Shown here piece by piece: positions 39,853-49,915 of a DNA stretch of 64,000 bases. How positions within the stretch are numbered: the stretch's first letter is position 1; each line of letters begins with the position of its first letter. This DNA comes from Tenodera sinensis. Taxonomy: Eukaryota; Arthropoda; Insecta; Mantodea; Mantidae. The stretch covers positions 49,352,839 to 49,416,838 of the forward strand of contig CM060974.1 in NCBI GenBank assembly GCA_030765045.1. Direction: 5' to 3'. The notes beneath the pieces were generated by a model, which had not been told where the DNA came from, searched no databases, and was given only the letters and a program-made list of their open reading frames with translations. The translations under genes and the position numbers were made by a program.

Positions 39853-42356
39853 CAGATTCAGATTTATTTATTAAGATTTTGTCTGGTGCTGGTACATGGG
39901 GCCCAGCGTACAGACCTAAATTGTCATGTTTTATACAATTTTTTTATACTTACATCAACTATGTACATTGGGTTTTTAGGTAACCCATACAGTGACCCTC
40001 TTTGGGTCACCGAAAACAGTTCCCATCTGTATTAGTTCTTGGTAATGTTTTTTATGTTTTGACATTGTCTTTTTCCTGTTACTTTTATATACATATATTT
40101 ACACACATTCACTCCCGCATTCACTCTGGCATATCATAAGATATGCCCTCATACACGCACACACACACACGCACACACACACACACACACGCACAGTGGG
40201 CACTTTAATTGGGCGTCGCACTCGCACATGGATGCTGGGCACACGAAAGTATGCGTCCCAGCATGTTATAATAAACACTTTATACACACGATATGTACCT
40301 TATATACACTCCGCGGTTATCCTGGGCGGGGCAGGGTGCAGCTCCTGACCTGTTCCCTGGGGTGCAGGCCTCTAAGGTAGCGTGTGTGCGGCCTAGAGCC
40401 CGTGTTTGCGTGGACGCGCATCAGTCGGTGAGCCGAGTGACGTTTAATACATTTTAATACGTGCATGCTTCCGATGCTTCGGCTCACCTTTGTCGATATT
40501 GGCAATGACATAATTGTCGTGGTTTCTGATGCGCGCCCATGCGGCAGTGGCTCTTTTTGTACATAATTGCCTCGGGAATGGATGGGATCTGGGTTTCCTG
40601 GTGAAGGGTTCGGTTAGTGGTTAGGATGGGAGCAGAGAGGATTTTTCGGAGGGAGAGGTTTTGGAGGGTTTGGATGGTCTTCAGGGCGGTTTTTGAGGCA
40701 CTTGCCCAGGCCACACACGCGTATAGAACTACTGACAAAATAAAAGCTTTATACAGGACGAGTTTGGACTTCAATTGCAGCTGTTTACTGCGGAAGATGG
40801 GGGCGCATAACATTAGCCGCTGTCTGCCTTTGTTGGCGCTATTTTTTATGTGGGAGGACCAGCACATTGTGCAGTCCAAGGTAACCCCTAAGTATTTAAC
40901 TTGCCGACGACAATGCAATACTTGACCACCGACCGTTAGGTCCATTGCCAAAGTGTGATGCCGCTTAGAGAAATGTATCAGCTGGCATTTGTTGGGATTA
41001 ATTTTGATTTTCCAGTCATGTTGCCATGAGAGGAAGTTGTTAACATAACGTTGCATTTCTGCAAGGCCGAAACGTGGATTTCTATGGTGATTGTATATTG
41101 CAGTGTCGTCAGCATACATGGCTACCTTACATCTGGCGTCCACTGGGAAATCGTTGGTGAATAATATATACAGAAAGGGTGACATGATTGCCCCTTGTGG
41201 GACGCCAGCCCGCATCACTCTCTCCCTTGAGGAGGAGCGGTCCACTTGGACGTAGAACTTCCGTTTTTCTAAAAAATTGTGCAGCAAATACAGATAATTT
41301 TGAAGAGCCGGGAAATTGTGGTGCAGTTTGTAAATAAGGCCATTGTGCCAGCACCGGTCGAATGCGGCTTCTACGTCCAGAAATAGCGCCAACGTTGAAG
41401 CCCCATTGTTAAATTGCTCTGTTACGTCATCTGTTAGTCTGAGAAGCTGTAACTCAGTAGAATGTCCTTTTCGAAAGCCAAACTGTGAATTTGAGGGTTC
41501 ATGTGATTCCGAAACATGTTTTTGAAGTCGAGAAAGTATAATTTTTTCGAGCAATTTACCAATAGTAGACAAGAGACTAATGGGGCGGTAGTTTTGCGGT
41601 TGTCTGGTGGTTTTTCCTTGCTTTGGGATCATAATTACCTTGGCTCGTGTCCAAGTAGAGGGGAAATAGCCTTGCTGCAAACAGGCGTTAAATATTTTGG
41701 TCAGTTGCACCAGGGCTTTTCTCGGGAGATGCTTAAGTTCCTCATTAGTCACTTTGTCTGGACCGTCAGCTTTCCCATTAGGTAATTTCCTAATGAGCTT
41801 GTAAACTTCCTGCGGTGTTATGATGGGTAGGTGTTGCTCTTGCTTCTGCGCCACCCAGGTTTGTACCCATGTCTGTACCTCCCGTTCTATATCGCGGTTG
41901 GTAACTGGGTTTTCGCTGAATCTATCTTCAAGACAGTCAGCGAAAACCTCGGCTTTCTCCTCTTCGGAGAAGTGCAGGCCGCCATGAGTGTGCAGCACCT
42001 CAGTTGCGGAGTTGACGCTCGTGGAGACTTTAAATGCCTTTAATAATTTCCACAAGGAAGAGTCCGAATGGATGGTACTCAGCATTTTGTTTTCCCACTG
42101 TTCAGTTTTGTTGACTTTAATTTGATGCCGAATGATGTTGCGTAGCCATTTTGCTAGCATTTTGTATTCAGGCTGACGGGTATACCGCCACAGTCTTGTC
42201 AAGCGTCGTCTCCGCGCAATGAGTTGCTCTACCTCGGGGTACGTGCAAAAACCGGGTGGTCTTGTGGTGTAAGTGGTAGCGCTTCTCTTGGCCGTGTGTA
42301 GCGAGGCAGTGAAGTTTTCAATGGCGACATCTATGTGTGCCTCGCTATAGTATGAC
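39853..42356 (-). mobile_element. Jockey-like LINE, copy 1
   Basis: 5'-truncated element on minus. The RT coding region (42202-40484) is followed by a 3' untranslated region with GT-rich tracts, 'gggccc' and a tail at about 39860. It sits at the target ACAGAATCGTTT: the left TSD is AACAGAATCGTTT at 39840-39852, and the right side, shared with copy 2, is CAGAATCGTTT at 42357-42367. The empty site is visible in PLE-B near 48452-48462 ('aaacgattcggttgtaac' on plus). Confidence 0.85.
40484..42202 (-). CDS. Jockey-like reverse transcriptase, copy 1
   Basis: 572 codons. RT landmarks in order: KLPNGKADGPDKV, FPSTWTRAKVIMIPKQGK, NYRPISLLSTIGKLLEKI, SQFGFRKGHST, LDVEAAFDRCW, RAGVPQGAIMSP, catalytic MYADDTAI and VKYLGVTLDCTM. 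No RNase H follows. The endonuclease and ORF1 are absent by 5' truncation. Compared with copy 2, a small insertion (TATGTAC region near 40560) shifts the last 25 or so residues (from SIPEAI onward), so the C-terminus differs. The active site is otherwise intact. Confidence 0.85.
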   Translation of the reverse strand: MTRLWRYTRQPEYKMLAKWLRNIIRHQIKVNKTEQWENKMLSTIHSDSSLWKLLKAFKVSTSVNSATEVLHTHGGLHFSEEEKAEVFADCLEDRFSENPVTNRDIEREVQTWVQTWVAQKQEQHLPIITPQEVYKLIRKLPNGKADGPDKVTNEELKHLPRKALVQLTKIFNACLQQGYFPSTWTRAKVIMIPKQGKTTRQPQNYRPISLLSTIGKLLEKIILSRLQKHVSESHEPSNSQFGFRKGHSTELQLLRLTDDVTEQFNNGASTLALFLDVEAAFDRCWHNGLIYKLHHNFPALQNYLYLLHNFLEKRKFYVQVDRSSSRERVMRAGVPQGAIMSPFLYILFTNDFPVDARCKVAMYADDTAIYNHHRNPRFGLAEMQRYVNNFLSWQHDWKIKINPNKCQLIHFSKRHHTLAMDLTVGGQVLHCRRQVKYLGVTLDCTMCWSSHIKNSANKGRQRLMLCAPIFRSKQLQLKSKLVLYKAFILSVVLYACVAWASASKTALKTIQTLQNLSLRKILSAPILTTNRTLHQETQIPSIPEAIMYKKSHCRMGAHQKPRQLCHCQYRQR

Positions 42357-42367
42357 GCAGAATCGTT

Positions 42368-44770
42368 TCAACTTCAACTTCAACTTATTTTATTATAGAA
42401 AACATTTGCTCGGTGCCGGTACAGAAGGGCCCGGCTTACAGGCTAAAATTAACATTAATTCTATTTTACAGTATTTACATGTTCATGTTTGCTTTTATAT
42501 GTTCAAAAACCCATACAGTGGGCAACTTTAGCCCACCGAGAACAGTTTCTGTGCGTATACTCGGTCTTATGTTTGTCCGTTTTTGATAGTTTTTTTTTTT
42601 TAATTTATATACACGGATACATACACACTCACTCCTGGGCATACCACACATATGTCCCATCACACGCGCGCACACACACACACACGCTCGTATATACATA
42701 CTTACACTGCACTATATACACTTCACTATTTACAGATTTTCCGCAGTTTTCCTGTGCGGCCAGGTTGGAGCTCCTGAGGCGTTTCCGAGGCACAGACCTC
42801 TTCTGGAGTGCGTGGCCTAGGGCCTGGGTTGCATGGGTGGGCATCAGTCGGCGAGCCATGCAATGTTTAAGACATTTTAGTTCTAGCATGCTTACGATGC
42901 TTTGGCTCGCCCTTGCCAATATTGGCAATCACGTCATTTTGGTGATTCCTGATGCGCGCCCACGCGACAGTAGCTCTTTTTGTTATTGCCTCGGGTATGG
43001 AAGGAATCTGGGTTTCCTGGTGAAGGGTTCGGTTAGTGGTTAGGATGGGAGCAGAGAGGATTTTCCGGAGGGAGAGGTTTTGGAGGGTTTGGATAGTCTT
43101 CAGGGCGGTTTTTGAGGCGTTTGCCCAGGCCACACACGCGTAAAGAACCAGTGACAGGATGAAAGCCTTATACAGGACGAGTGTGGACTTCAATTGCAGC
43201 TGTTTGCTGCGGAAGATGGGGGCGCATAACTTTAGCCGCTGTCTGCCTTTGTTGGCGCTATTTTTTATGTGGGTGGACCAGCACATTGTGCGGTCCAAGG
43301 TAACCCCTAAGTATTTAACTTGCCGACGGCAATGGAATACCTGACCACCGACCGTTAGGTCCATTGCCAAAGTGTGATGCCGCTTAGAGAAATGAATCAG
43401 CTGGCATTTGTTGGAATTAACTTTGATTTTCCAGTCATGTTGCCATGAAAGGAAGTTGTTGACATAACGTTGCATTTCTGCAAGGCCGAAACGGGGATTT
43501 CTATGGTGGTTGTGTACTGCAGTGTCGTCGGCGTTCATGGCTACCTTACATCTGGCGTCCACTGGGAAATCGTTGGTGAATAATATGTACAGAAAGGGTG
43601 ACATGATTGCCCCTTGTGGGACGCCAGCCCACATCACTCTCTCCCGTGAGGAGGAGCGGCCCACTTGGACGTAAAACTTCCGTTTTTATAGAAAATTGTG
43701 CAGCAAATACAGATAATTTTGAAGAGCCGGGAAATTGTGGTGCAGTTTGTAAATAAGGCCATTGTGCCAGCACCGGTCGAATGCGGCTTCTACGTCCAGA
43801 AATAGCGCCAACGTTGAAGCCCCATTGTTAAATTGCTCTGTTACGTCATCTGTTAGTCTGAGAAGCTGTAAATCAGTAGAATGTCCTTTTCGAAAACCAA
43901 ACTGTGAATTTGAAAGTTCATGAGATTCCGAAACTTGTTTTTGAAGTCGAAAAAGTATAAGTTTTTCGAGCAATTTACCAATAGTAGACAAAAGACTAAT
44001 GGGGCGGTAGTTTTGCGGTTACCTGGTGCTTTTCCCTTGTTTTGGGAGCATAATTACCTTGGCTCGTTTCCAGGTAGAGGGTAAATAGCCTTGCTGCAGA
44101 CAGGCGTTAAATATTTTAGTCAGTTGCACCAGGGCTTTTCTCGGGAGATGCTTAAGTTCCTCATTAGTCACTTTGTCTGGGCCGGCAGCTTTCCCATTAG
44201 GTAATTTCCTAATGAGCTTGTAAACTTCCTGCGGTGTTATGATGGGTAGGTGTTGCTCTTGCTTCTGCGCCACCCAGGTTTGTACCCATGTCTGTACCTC
44301 CCGCTCTATATCGCGGTTGGTAACTGGGTTTTCGCTGAATCTGTCTTCAAGACAGTCAGCGAAGACCTCGGCTTTCTCCTCTTCGGAGAAGTGCAGGCCG
44401 CCATGAGTGTGCAGCGCCTCAGTTGCGGAGTTGACGTTCGTGGAGACTTTAAATGCCTTTAATAATTTCCACAAGGAAGTGTTCGAATGGGTGGTACTCA
44501 GCATTTTGTTTTCCCACTGTTCAGTTTTGTTGATTTTAATTTGATGCCGAATGATGTTGCGTAGCCATTTTGCTAGCACTTTATATTCAGGCTGACGGGT
44601 GTACCACCACAGTCTTGTCAAGCGTCGTCTCCGCGCAAAGAGTTGCTATACCTCGGGGTACGTGCAAAAACCGGGTGGTCTTGTGGTGTAAGTGGTAGCG
44701 CTTCTCTTGGCCGTGTGTAGCGAGGCAGTGAAGTTTTCAATGGCGACATCTATGTCTGCCTCGCTGTAGT
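42368..44770 (-). mobile_element. Jockey-like LINE, copy 2
   Basis: Same family, same 5' truncation point to within a few bases ('gcctcgct(g/a)tagta' at 44760-44770 and 42344-42354). Its right flank is AACAGAATCGTTT at 44771-44783. The two copies therefore lie in tandem at one target site, separated only by the shared CAGAATCGTTT. The 3' tail has AACTTCAACTTCAACTT-type repeats (42368-42386). Confidence 0.85.
42867..44621 (-). pseudogene. Jockey-like reverse transcriptase, copy 2 (two stops)
   Basis: Reads in a single frame from 44621 to 42867 but with TAA stops at 44019-44021 (CAA in copy 1) and 43686-43688 (GAA in copy 1). The catalytic YADD is changed to NADD (AAC at 43533-43535, minus). 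The C-terminus (AITKRATVAWARIRNHQNDV...) appears to be the unshifted family version. Non-functional as RT. Confidence 0.85.
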
Positions 44771-44783
44771 AACAGAATCGTTT

Positions 44784-46230
44784 ATGACTGGAGGTGCCGT
44801 ATTTATATGTGGGCTGCTCACAGGGGATTGGCTGGGCTTAAGCAGGAGGTGCGTGTTAAATGGGCAGGGCTTCTCAGTTCTGATTGCTGATTGGTTTACG
44901 TGGTTTCTCTGCATTAGTGCTTCTTTTTTATGTTCGAGTACCGGATGCCAGGTTTTGTTCAATTTTAGAGTTTCTTACTTCCTGCTAAAATTACTGGGGT
45001 GTTTGTAAATTTATATGGCTTCTCGTTGTAGTCTGCATGGTAGTATGGCATAGAAAAAAGAACAATAGTCTCGTTGTACTGAATTATGTGTTCGCCATCG
45101 GCCCATATTGCATGTACTGCGACCGCTGACTTGTCTGTGTGTCCCAGCTGGGTGCTGATGCTGCGTTGGGTGGTACCTATGTACACAGCACCGCAGGAAC
45201 ATGGAATCTGGTAAAAACTGGCCGAAGCGAGCGGGTCCCTGGGATCTTTGGCCAACCGAAGCAAGGTAGGTATTAATCTGTCTGGTAGGTTAGAAGATAG
45301 TTTTGATGTTGTGGCGCTTGAGTAGGCATCCTATTCTATATGTGACAGTTTTGAAATAAGGCAGAAAAGCAATGCCTTTGCTGTTGTGTGGGTCCCGTTC
45401 GAGGTGGGCGTATTGCTCTGCAAACTTCTCGTGCAGTGTAACCATTTGAATATAAAGTCTGTTCCAGATGTCGGAGTTCCTGTTGTAACGAGTTAGGCTC
45501 ACATGCGAGCAGCGCGGTCAGTGAGGGTATTTATGATGGTGCGTTTCTGCTTAGGATGGTGATTGGAATTTTTGTTCAGATATCGGTCGGTGTGGGTTTG
45601 TTTGCGGTAGACTGTATGTCCAAGAGTCCCGTCTAGTCTCTTGCTGACCAGAACATCTAAGAAGGCCAGCTGTCCATTTTTTCTTTCTCAATAGTTAATG
45701 GAATACATGGATTGATTCTGTTGAGATACTGTAGGGAACCATCAAGGGCTTATTCCCCATGACTCCAAACGACAAGTGTCATCCACATAGCTATACCATA
45801 CAGACGACTTGTGAGTTGCAGAACTTAGGTGCTGGGACTCGAAGGACTCCATAAAGAAATTAGCAAGCACTGGGCCGAGTGGGCTGCCATGGCAACCCCG
45901 TCAATCTGTTCGAAGAATGCCTGGTTCCATTGGAAGTAAGTAGTAGTAAGCACGTGATGAAATAGTGCCAGTATGTCATCCTGAAAGAGATTTTTCAGTG
46001 GTGTGATGGCATCATTTCCGGGAACCATAGTAAAGAGAGAGACGACATTGAAGCTAACAAGGACATCCTGAGGTTGCAGTGTGATGGTCTGTAGTTTTGT
46101 GAGGGAATGGTGCGAGTCCGTGGAGCCAATGTGAGGTTGTAGTAAATCAGATAAATACTTTGCAACAGCGTAGGTAGGGGACCCAAAGCTGCTGACAATA
46201 GATCGCAGTGGTACTCCTGTACCTCACATT
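44784..46230 (-). mobile_element. PLE-A body: RT and GIY-YIG endonuclease, degraded
   Basis: Minus strand from about 46210: PLRSIVSSFGSPTYAVAKYL (about 46200), DVLVSFNVVSLFT, TTYFQWNQAFFEQIDGVAM (46028-45825), then after frame breaks SYVDDT near 45790, KRLDGTLGHTVYRKQTHTD near 45600, and FYQIPCSCGAVYIGTTQRS (GIY-YIG) at 45215. All are PLE landmarks in order. Frameshifts and stops occur throughout. The coding end lies near 45000 and the 3' region continues past the LINE pair to 39711. Confidence 0.8.
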
Positions 46231-46619
46231 GGCTGGTCAGCAAGAGAGCAAATGGGACTCTTGGACATACAGTCTACTGCAAACAAACCCACACCGACCG
46301 ATATCTGAACAAAAATTGAAGACTTGAAATAAAAAAAAAAAAAAGGCTCTAAGTACCATAATAAGGAATTTTGGGATTTTGTGTAAAATGAGATCTACAT
46401 GCCAAGCCCTATATTGTATAAAATGCTCGAAGTGCCACGAATGAAAATGTAGTTTGAAATGCAATCGACAGATGTTATGTGATTTAAGTGCCGCTGCTGT
46501 TAACATATGAAAGGCTCTATGTTCCACGCGCTTCCTTCTCATAGATAAAATGGTTGTGGCCAAAACAAAAACAGTCATTCTTTTTCTCTGGATGTACCTA
46601 ATTCTAGCAGGTATTTTTG

Positions 46620-47100
46620 AAGAAATAAACCACAAGTTCCTTGTATCAGGTCATTTCTTCTAAAGTTGCGACAGGGATTTTGCCCTTATTGAGAAAAGAA
46701 AACAACTTAACAAATGCATTGTTCCAGAAGATATAAAGGACATGATAAAGGAATCAGGACAAGTAAGGTCATTTACCGTCAGTAACATGAAGGCATCTGA
46801 CTTCTTCGATTTCAAGAAAGCAGCAGATTGTGATGTAAACACATCAAAGCTAAACATTTCCAAAGTACGGTGGCTACAGTTGGACAAACATAAGCCTCAT
46901 GTAGTTAAGATCAGGAGAAGCCTGGGAAGATATGACTATTTTGAAAAGGGTGTATGAATACAGGACATGAACAAAATGTAACTAACTGCTCTGGATGTTA
47001 CAAGCCACATCTCTAAAGAAAAGAAGAAAGATTTGACTGAAATGATGCAGTATCTGACCAATGATGACCACAAAAACTTTTACAGAAGCATTACAGAATG
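46620..47100 (+). pseudogene. Transposase-like remnant (DUF7869-type)
   Basis: Plus strand, with stops: NHKFLVSGHS, then CDRDFALIEKRKQLNKCIVP, VRSFTVSNMKASDFFDFKKA, KVRWLQLDKHKPHVVKIRR and a final HKNFYRSITE. The pattern 'H.FL..GHS...CDRDF..IEK' and 'F.V..M...DF.DF' matches a widespread arthropod TE-associated family (C-terminal DUF7869 as I recall). A stop lies after GHSF, and another after YFEKGV. It belongs to the TIR element at 46318-47637. Confidence 0.55.
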
Positions 47101-47289
47101 AACTTTGGGTGTATGAACAAAGAAAATCATATTTTGTTTAATTCGTTGTTCTCTTTGTTGTCTCTCTCCTGAGTTCTGAATTCGGGAACTTAGAGCCTTT
47201 CATAGAATTTCACTTTCAGTACACTTTTCATACTATAACAATATAACATTTGTAAGTTCCTTTGGACAGTACACTATGCTCAAAAAATT

Positions 47290-47505
47290 AAAATTATTTG
47301 GTTGTTTAACGACGCTGTCAATTGCCAGGATCACATCAGCGTCGCCGGTGTGCCGCAATTTCGTCCCGTAGGAGTTCTTTTACATGCCAGTAAATCTACT
47401 GACATGGAGCTGTCGTTTTTAAGCACACTTAAAAACCATCGACCTGGGCCGGGTTTGAACCCGCGACCTTGGGATCAGTAGGCCAGCGTCTAACCAACTG
47501 AAACA
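47290..47505 (-). mobile_element. SINE-2 copy
   Basis: Minus strand: degraded box A region, box B GGTTCAAACCC (plus GGGTTTGAACCCG at 47452-47464), and the same body as 34396-34610 ('cgtcgccggtgtgccg', 'ggagttcttttacatgccag'). Inserted in the DNA transposon. Confidence 0.75.
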
Positions 47506-48497
47506 CTATGCTCAGCTTTCACTTAAAAAAACATTAATACTGAAATTATGACCATTAATATTATTTAGAATAGTTAAAATTCATTTTCCTCAAATGCATG
47601 GTTTTGGCACTTAGAGGCTTTTTTATTTCAAGTCTTCAATTCCAATCACCATCTTAAGCAGAAACGCGCCAGCATAGAGACCCTCACTGACGGCGCTGCC
47701 TGCATCTGTGAGCCTAACTCGTTACAACAGGAACTCAGACATCTGGAACAGACTTTATAATTCAAATGGTTACTTACACGGCACAAGAAGTTCGCAGAGC
47801 AATACGCCCACCTAGGTCTTGCCCTGCCAACCTCGAACGGGATCCACTCAACAGCAAAGGCACTGCTTTTCTGCCTTATTTCAAAACTGTCTTGGATAGA
47901 ATAGGGCACCTACTCAAGCACCACAACATCAAAACTATCTTCAAACCTACCAGACAGATTAATAACTTGCTTCGGTCGGCCAAAGATCCCAAGATTCTGC
48001 TCTCTTCGGCCGGAGTTTACCAGATTCCGTGTTCCTGCAGCGCTGTGAACATAGGTACCACCCTATGCAGCATCAACACCCAGCTGGGACATATGTACAG
48101 ACAAATCAGCGGTCGCAGAACATGCAATATGAGCCGATGGCGAACACATAATTCAGCATAAGGAGACTATTGTTCTTTCTTCTATGCCATACTACCACGC
48201 TAGACTACAACGAGAAGCCATAGAAATTTAGAAACACCCCAATAATTTTAACAGGAAGGAAGAAACTCTAAAGTTGAACAAAACCTGGCATCTGATACTC
48301 GAACATAAAAAAGCACTAATGCAGAGAAATCATGTAAACCAATCAGCAATCAGAACGGAGAAGCCCCGCCCATCTAACACACACCTCACACTCAAGCCCA
48401 GCCAATCCCCTGTGAGCAGCCCACATATAAATACGGCACCTCCAGTCATAAACGATTCGGTTGTAACTGAACCTTCACCTAGAGGACTCATACTACG

Positions 48498-48538
48498 CCA
48501 CCGATGATGTCCACCGCAGGTGTGGACGAAACATCTAG
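48498..48538 (+). ncRNA. Hammerhead-like motif, PLE-B end
   Basis: Plus-strand twin of the PLE-A motif: CCGATGA 48501-48507, GTCCAC 48509-48514 with GTGGAC 48522-48527, GAAA 48528-48531, CATC 48532-48535. Stem I has one mismatch (TAG instead of TGG). Both copies share the CCGATGA variant, so it predates the pair. Confidence 0.45.
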
Positions 48539-48640
48539 ACCTCAAAACTCCAGCAGACCACGGCTTTTAAGCCGGGAAGAAATCTCTAGCCTTAATTCTA
48601 ACTCTGGCTGCGAAAGCTTCCGACTACTCAATATTGACTC

Positions 48641-49075
48641 ACCCACATATAATTTGGCAAAATGACTTATACAGAAATTCACAAGACTACCCAGGCACAA
48701 CAGTCTAAGTTTCAGGAATTCTCAGGACTTAGTGAAGAAAATAGTACACTTCAAATTAAATCCAGAAGACAAACTTGTATTCTTTGATGTCACAACACTC
48801 TTTTCTCTTTTCTATCTGTCCTCTATGTGATCTGCAAGAGGAAGTGGATCGAAACCACCTTCAAATAAGTCCGGCCACTTCTAATGCCCCATCCATCAGT
48901 GAAAAATATTGGAGAGCAAGAGGATTGATGACTTCGTTGTCAGAAATCCAGCATTAGCTAACAATAACAGCAACAACAACAACACTCTTTTCTGGCATCC
49001 CAACAGCTGAACTGTTAGTCCAACTGATGAAATGGCTTTTCCAAAATGCCATATCTCAAGATGAAATAGATGACT
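48641..49075 (+). mobile_element. PLE-C, continuation after the large insertion
   Basis: Continues directly from 39710: SPTYNLAK, a stop, then LIQKFTRLPRHNSLSFRNSQ and KLVFFDVTTLF at about 48780. A LINE fragment (48807-48979, 14-bp TSD) is inserted there, after which SGIPTAELLVQLMKWLFQ continues (from 48993). The remaining RT is lost; a SINE-3 copy follows at 49076. The 'SPTY..AK' and 'F(D/N)V..LF' motifs are standard PLE RT landmarks. Confidence 0.75.
48807..48979 (+). mobile_element. I-like LINE 3' fragment with 14-bp TSD
   Basis: Encodes CPLCDLQEEVDRNHLQISP and KYWRARGLMTSLSEIQH, then an AAC-rich tail. Flanked by CAACACTCTTTTCT at 48793-48806 and 48980-48993. Same family as 9745-9960, 5'-truncated to under 180 bp. 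Inserted in PLE-C. Confidence 0.85.
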
Positions 49076-49190
49076 GAGAGGTAGAACTGGAACTTAAAAA
49101 TTCAATGCCACAGCTGGAATTTGAACTACAGACCCTCCGCTTACTCGGTGGGTGCTATAACCATTAAGCTACTGTGACAACCTGCCAGAA
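49076..49190 (+). mobile_element. SINE-3 copy
   Basis: GAGGTAGAACTGGAACTTAA, 'aatgccacagctgg', a tRNA-like minus-strand box B ('tttgaactacaga') and 'ataaccattaagctactgtg'. The right half present at 61325-61562 is missing. Confidence 0.6.
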
Positions 49191-49305
49191 TGAATTTTGA
49201 TTTGCCGCCACCAAACCCTCCATGGAAGTTCATCAGCTCACTGCTAGATGTCTCTCAAACCAACCAGCCACCCACCCATCAAACATCTATAAGAACCAGT
49301 CAGTT

Positions 49306-49345
49306 AATTCTGATGATGGGAGCAAGTTCTTGAAAATCGTCAAGA
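49306..49345 (+). ncRNA. Degenerate hammerhead-like motif (possible PLE end)
   Basis: CTGATGA at 49310-49316 followed by TGGGAGC, a GAAA box and ATCGTC, resembling the PLE terminal motif. Stem II does not pair well, so this is at best a decayed copy. Its position after PLE-C supports a link. Confidence 0.3.
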
Positions 49346-49569
49346 TTAATTACATGTAAATAATGTTAAGTGTTTCAATCCAACTCAATTTCCATTAAAA
49401 TTGTTTCACATTAGTGGCAAAGATACATAAAGGTGTTTCTGTTTCGAGGTACATAAACACAACAGCTATATTTACAAAACATATAAATGGTCATTATAAA
49501 CTCACAGAAGTAGAAAAATTCTAAATTGTATATCAGAGAAATGCAAATAACCTAAAAACAAACATTAAA

Positions 49570-49915
49570 AACAGTGGCACTGTGGCTGAGCAGCTAGAGC
49601 ATTTTCCTACCACCTAGGTGGCCTGGGTTTGATCCCACGGATCAGCATGTGGCATTCATGGTGGACAAAGCGGCACCAAGGGGGTTTCTTTGGTTTTCCC
49701 TGCACTGCATTTTGCTCCATACCTTTCCAATCATCAATTTTGGCTGCATTTCATATCACCCTCTTCCTCACTGTCATAACTAGTGCTTGGCTGACCACCT
49801 GCTTCCAGGTCTACACTCTGCCCTGTCCATAGGTTCCTCTGCTCCCCAAGAGGTGTCTGCCCTAGGCACTGGCTTGTAAGTCCTAAGGGGTGTAGGTCCT
49901 ACATAAGGGGAGGCT
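49570..49915 (+). mobile_element. SINE-1 copy, diverged and longer
   Basis: Box A TGGCTGAGCAG and box B GGTTTGATCCC (one mismatch), then 'gcatgtggcattcatggtgg' matching 5245-5265. The body continues for about 200 bp with 'tgccctaggcactggcttgt' not present in the 5165 copy, so the family has a longer form. Confidence 0.7.

Larger units (their letters stand above)
46318..47637 (+). mobile_element. DNA transposon with 19-bp TIRs and AATT TSD
   Basis: Perfect TIR GAAGACTTGAAATAAAAAA at 46318 and inverted at 47637, extending with interruptions to 'ctctaagt'/'acttagag'. The TSD AATT is at 46314-46317 and 47638-47641; the uninterrupted PLE sequence in PLE-A (AAAAATTCCAATC) confirms the empty site. 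Subterminal repeats of the type GGCTCTA(A/T)GT recur inside. It encodes a transposase remnant (46620-47100) and contains a SINE-2 copy (47290-47505). A 4-bp TSD is compatible with Sola-like elements, but the superfamily is not established. Confidence 0.8.
39711..48628. mobile_element. Inverted PLE pair A/B with nested insertions
   Basis: An 8,918-bp insertion with a perfect 12-bp TSD (39699-39710 and 48629-48640) inside the RT of PLE-C. The left half (PLE-A) is minus strand, the right half (PLE-B) plus strand, meeting head to head near 46230. Both outer ends carry the same hammerhead-like hairpin in inverted orientation. The right end extends further (to GCGAAAGCTTC at 48610-48620) than the left, exactly as in PLE-D. 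PLE-A holds two Jockey-like LINEs; PLE-B holds a DNA transposon. Confidence 0.85.
46231..48628 (+). mobile_element. PLE-B body, 5'-truncated, interrupted by a DNA transposon
   Basis: Starts after the RT active site: GTLGHTVYCKQTHTDRYLNK (46260-46315), then the DNA transposon, then continuing at 47642 with the region equivalent to PLE-A 45580-45000. It includes KGTAFLPYFKTVLDRIGHLL and AGVYQIPCSCSAVNIGTT (degraded GIY-YIG, Asn for the expected Tyr). The 3' region from 48170 to 48628 carries the hammerhead-like motif and the terminus. Confidence 0.8.

Noticed and set aside
40134..40200. CRISPR-like or satellite array
   Set aside because: Simple (CA)n repeat in the 3' untranslated region of the Jockey-like LINE; also present in its other copies.
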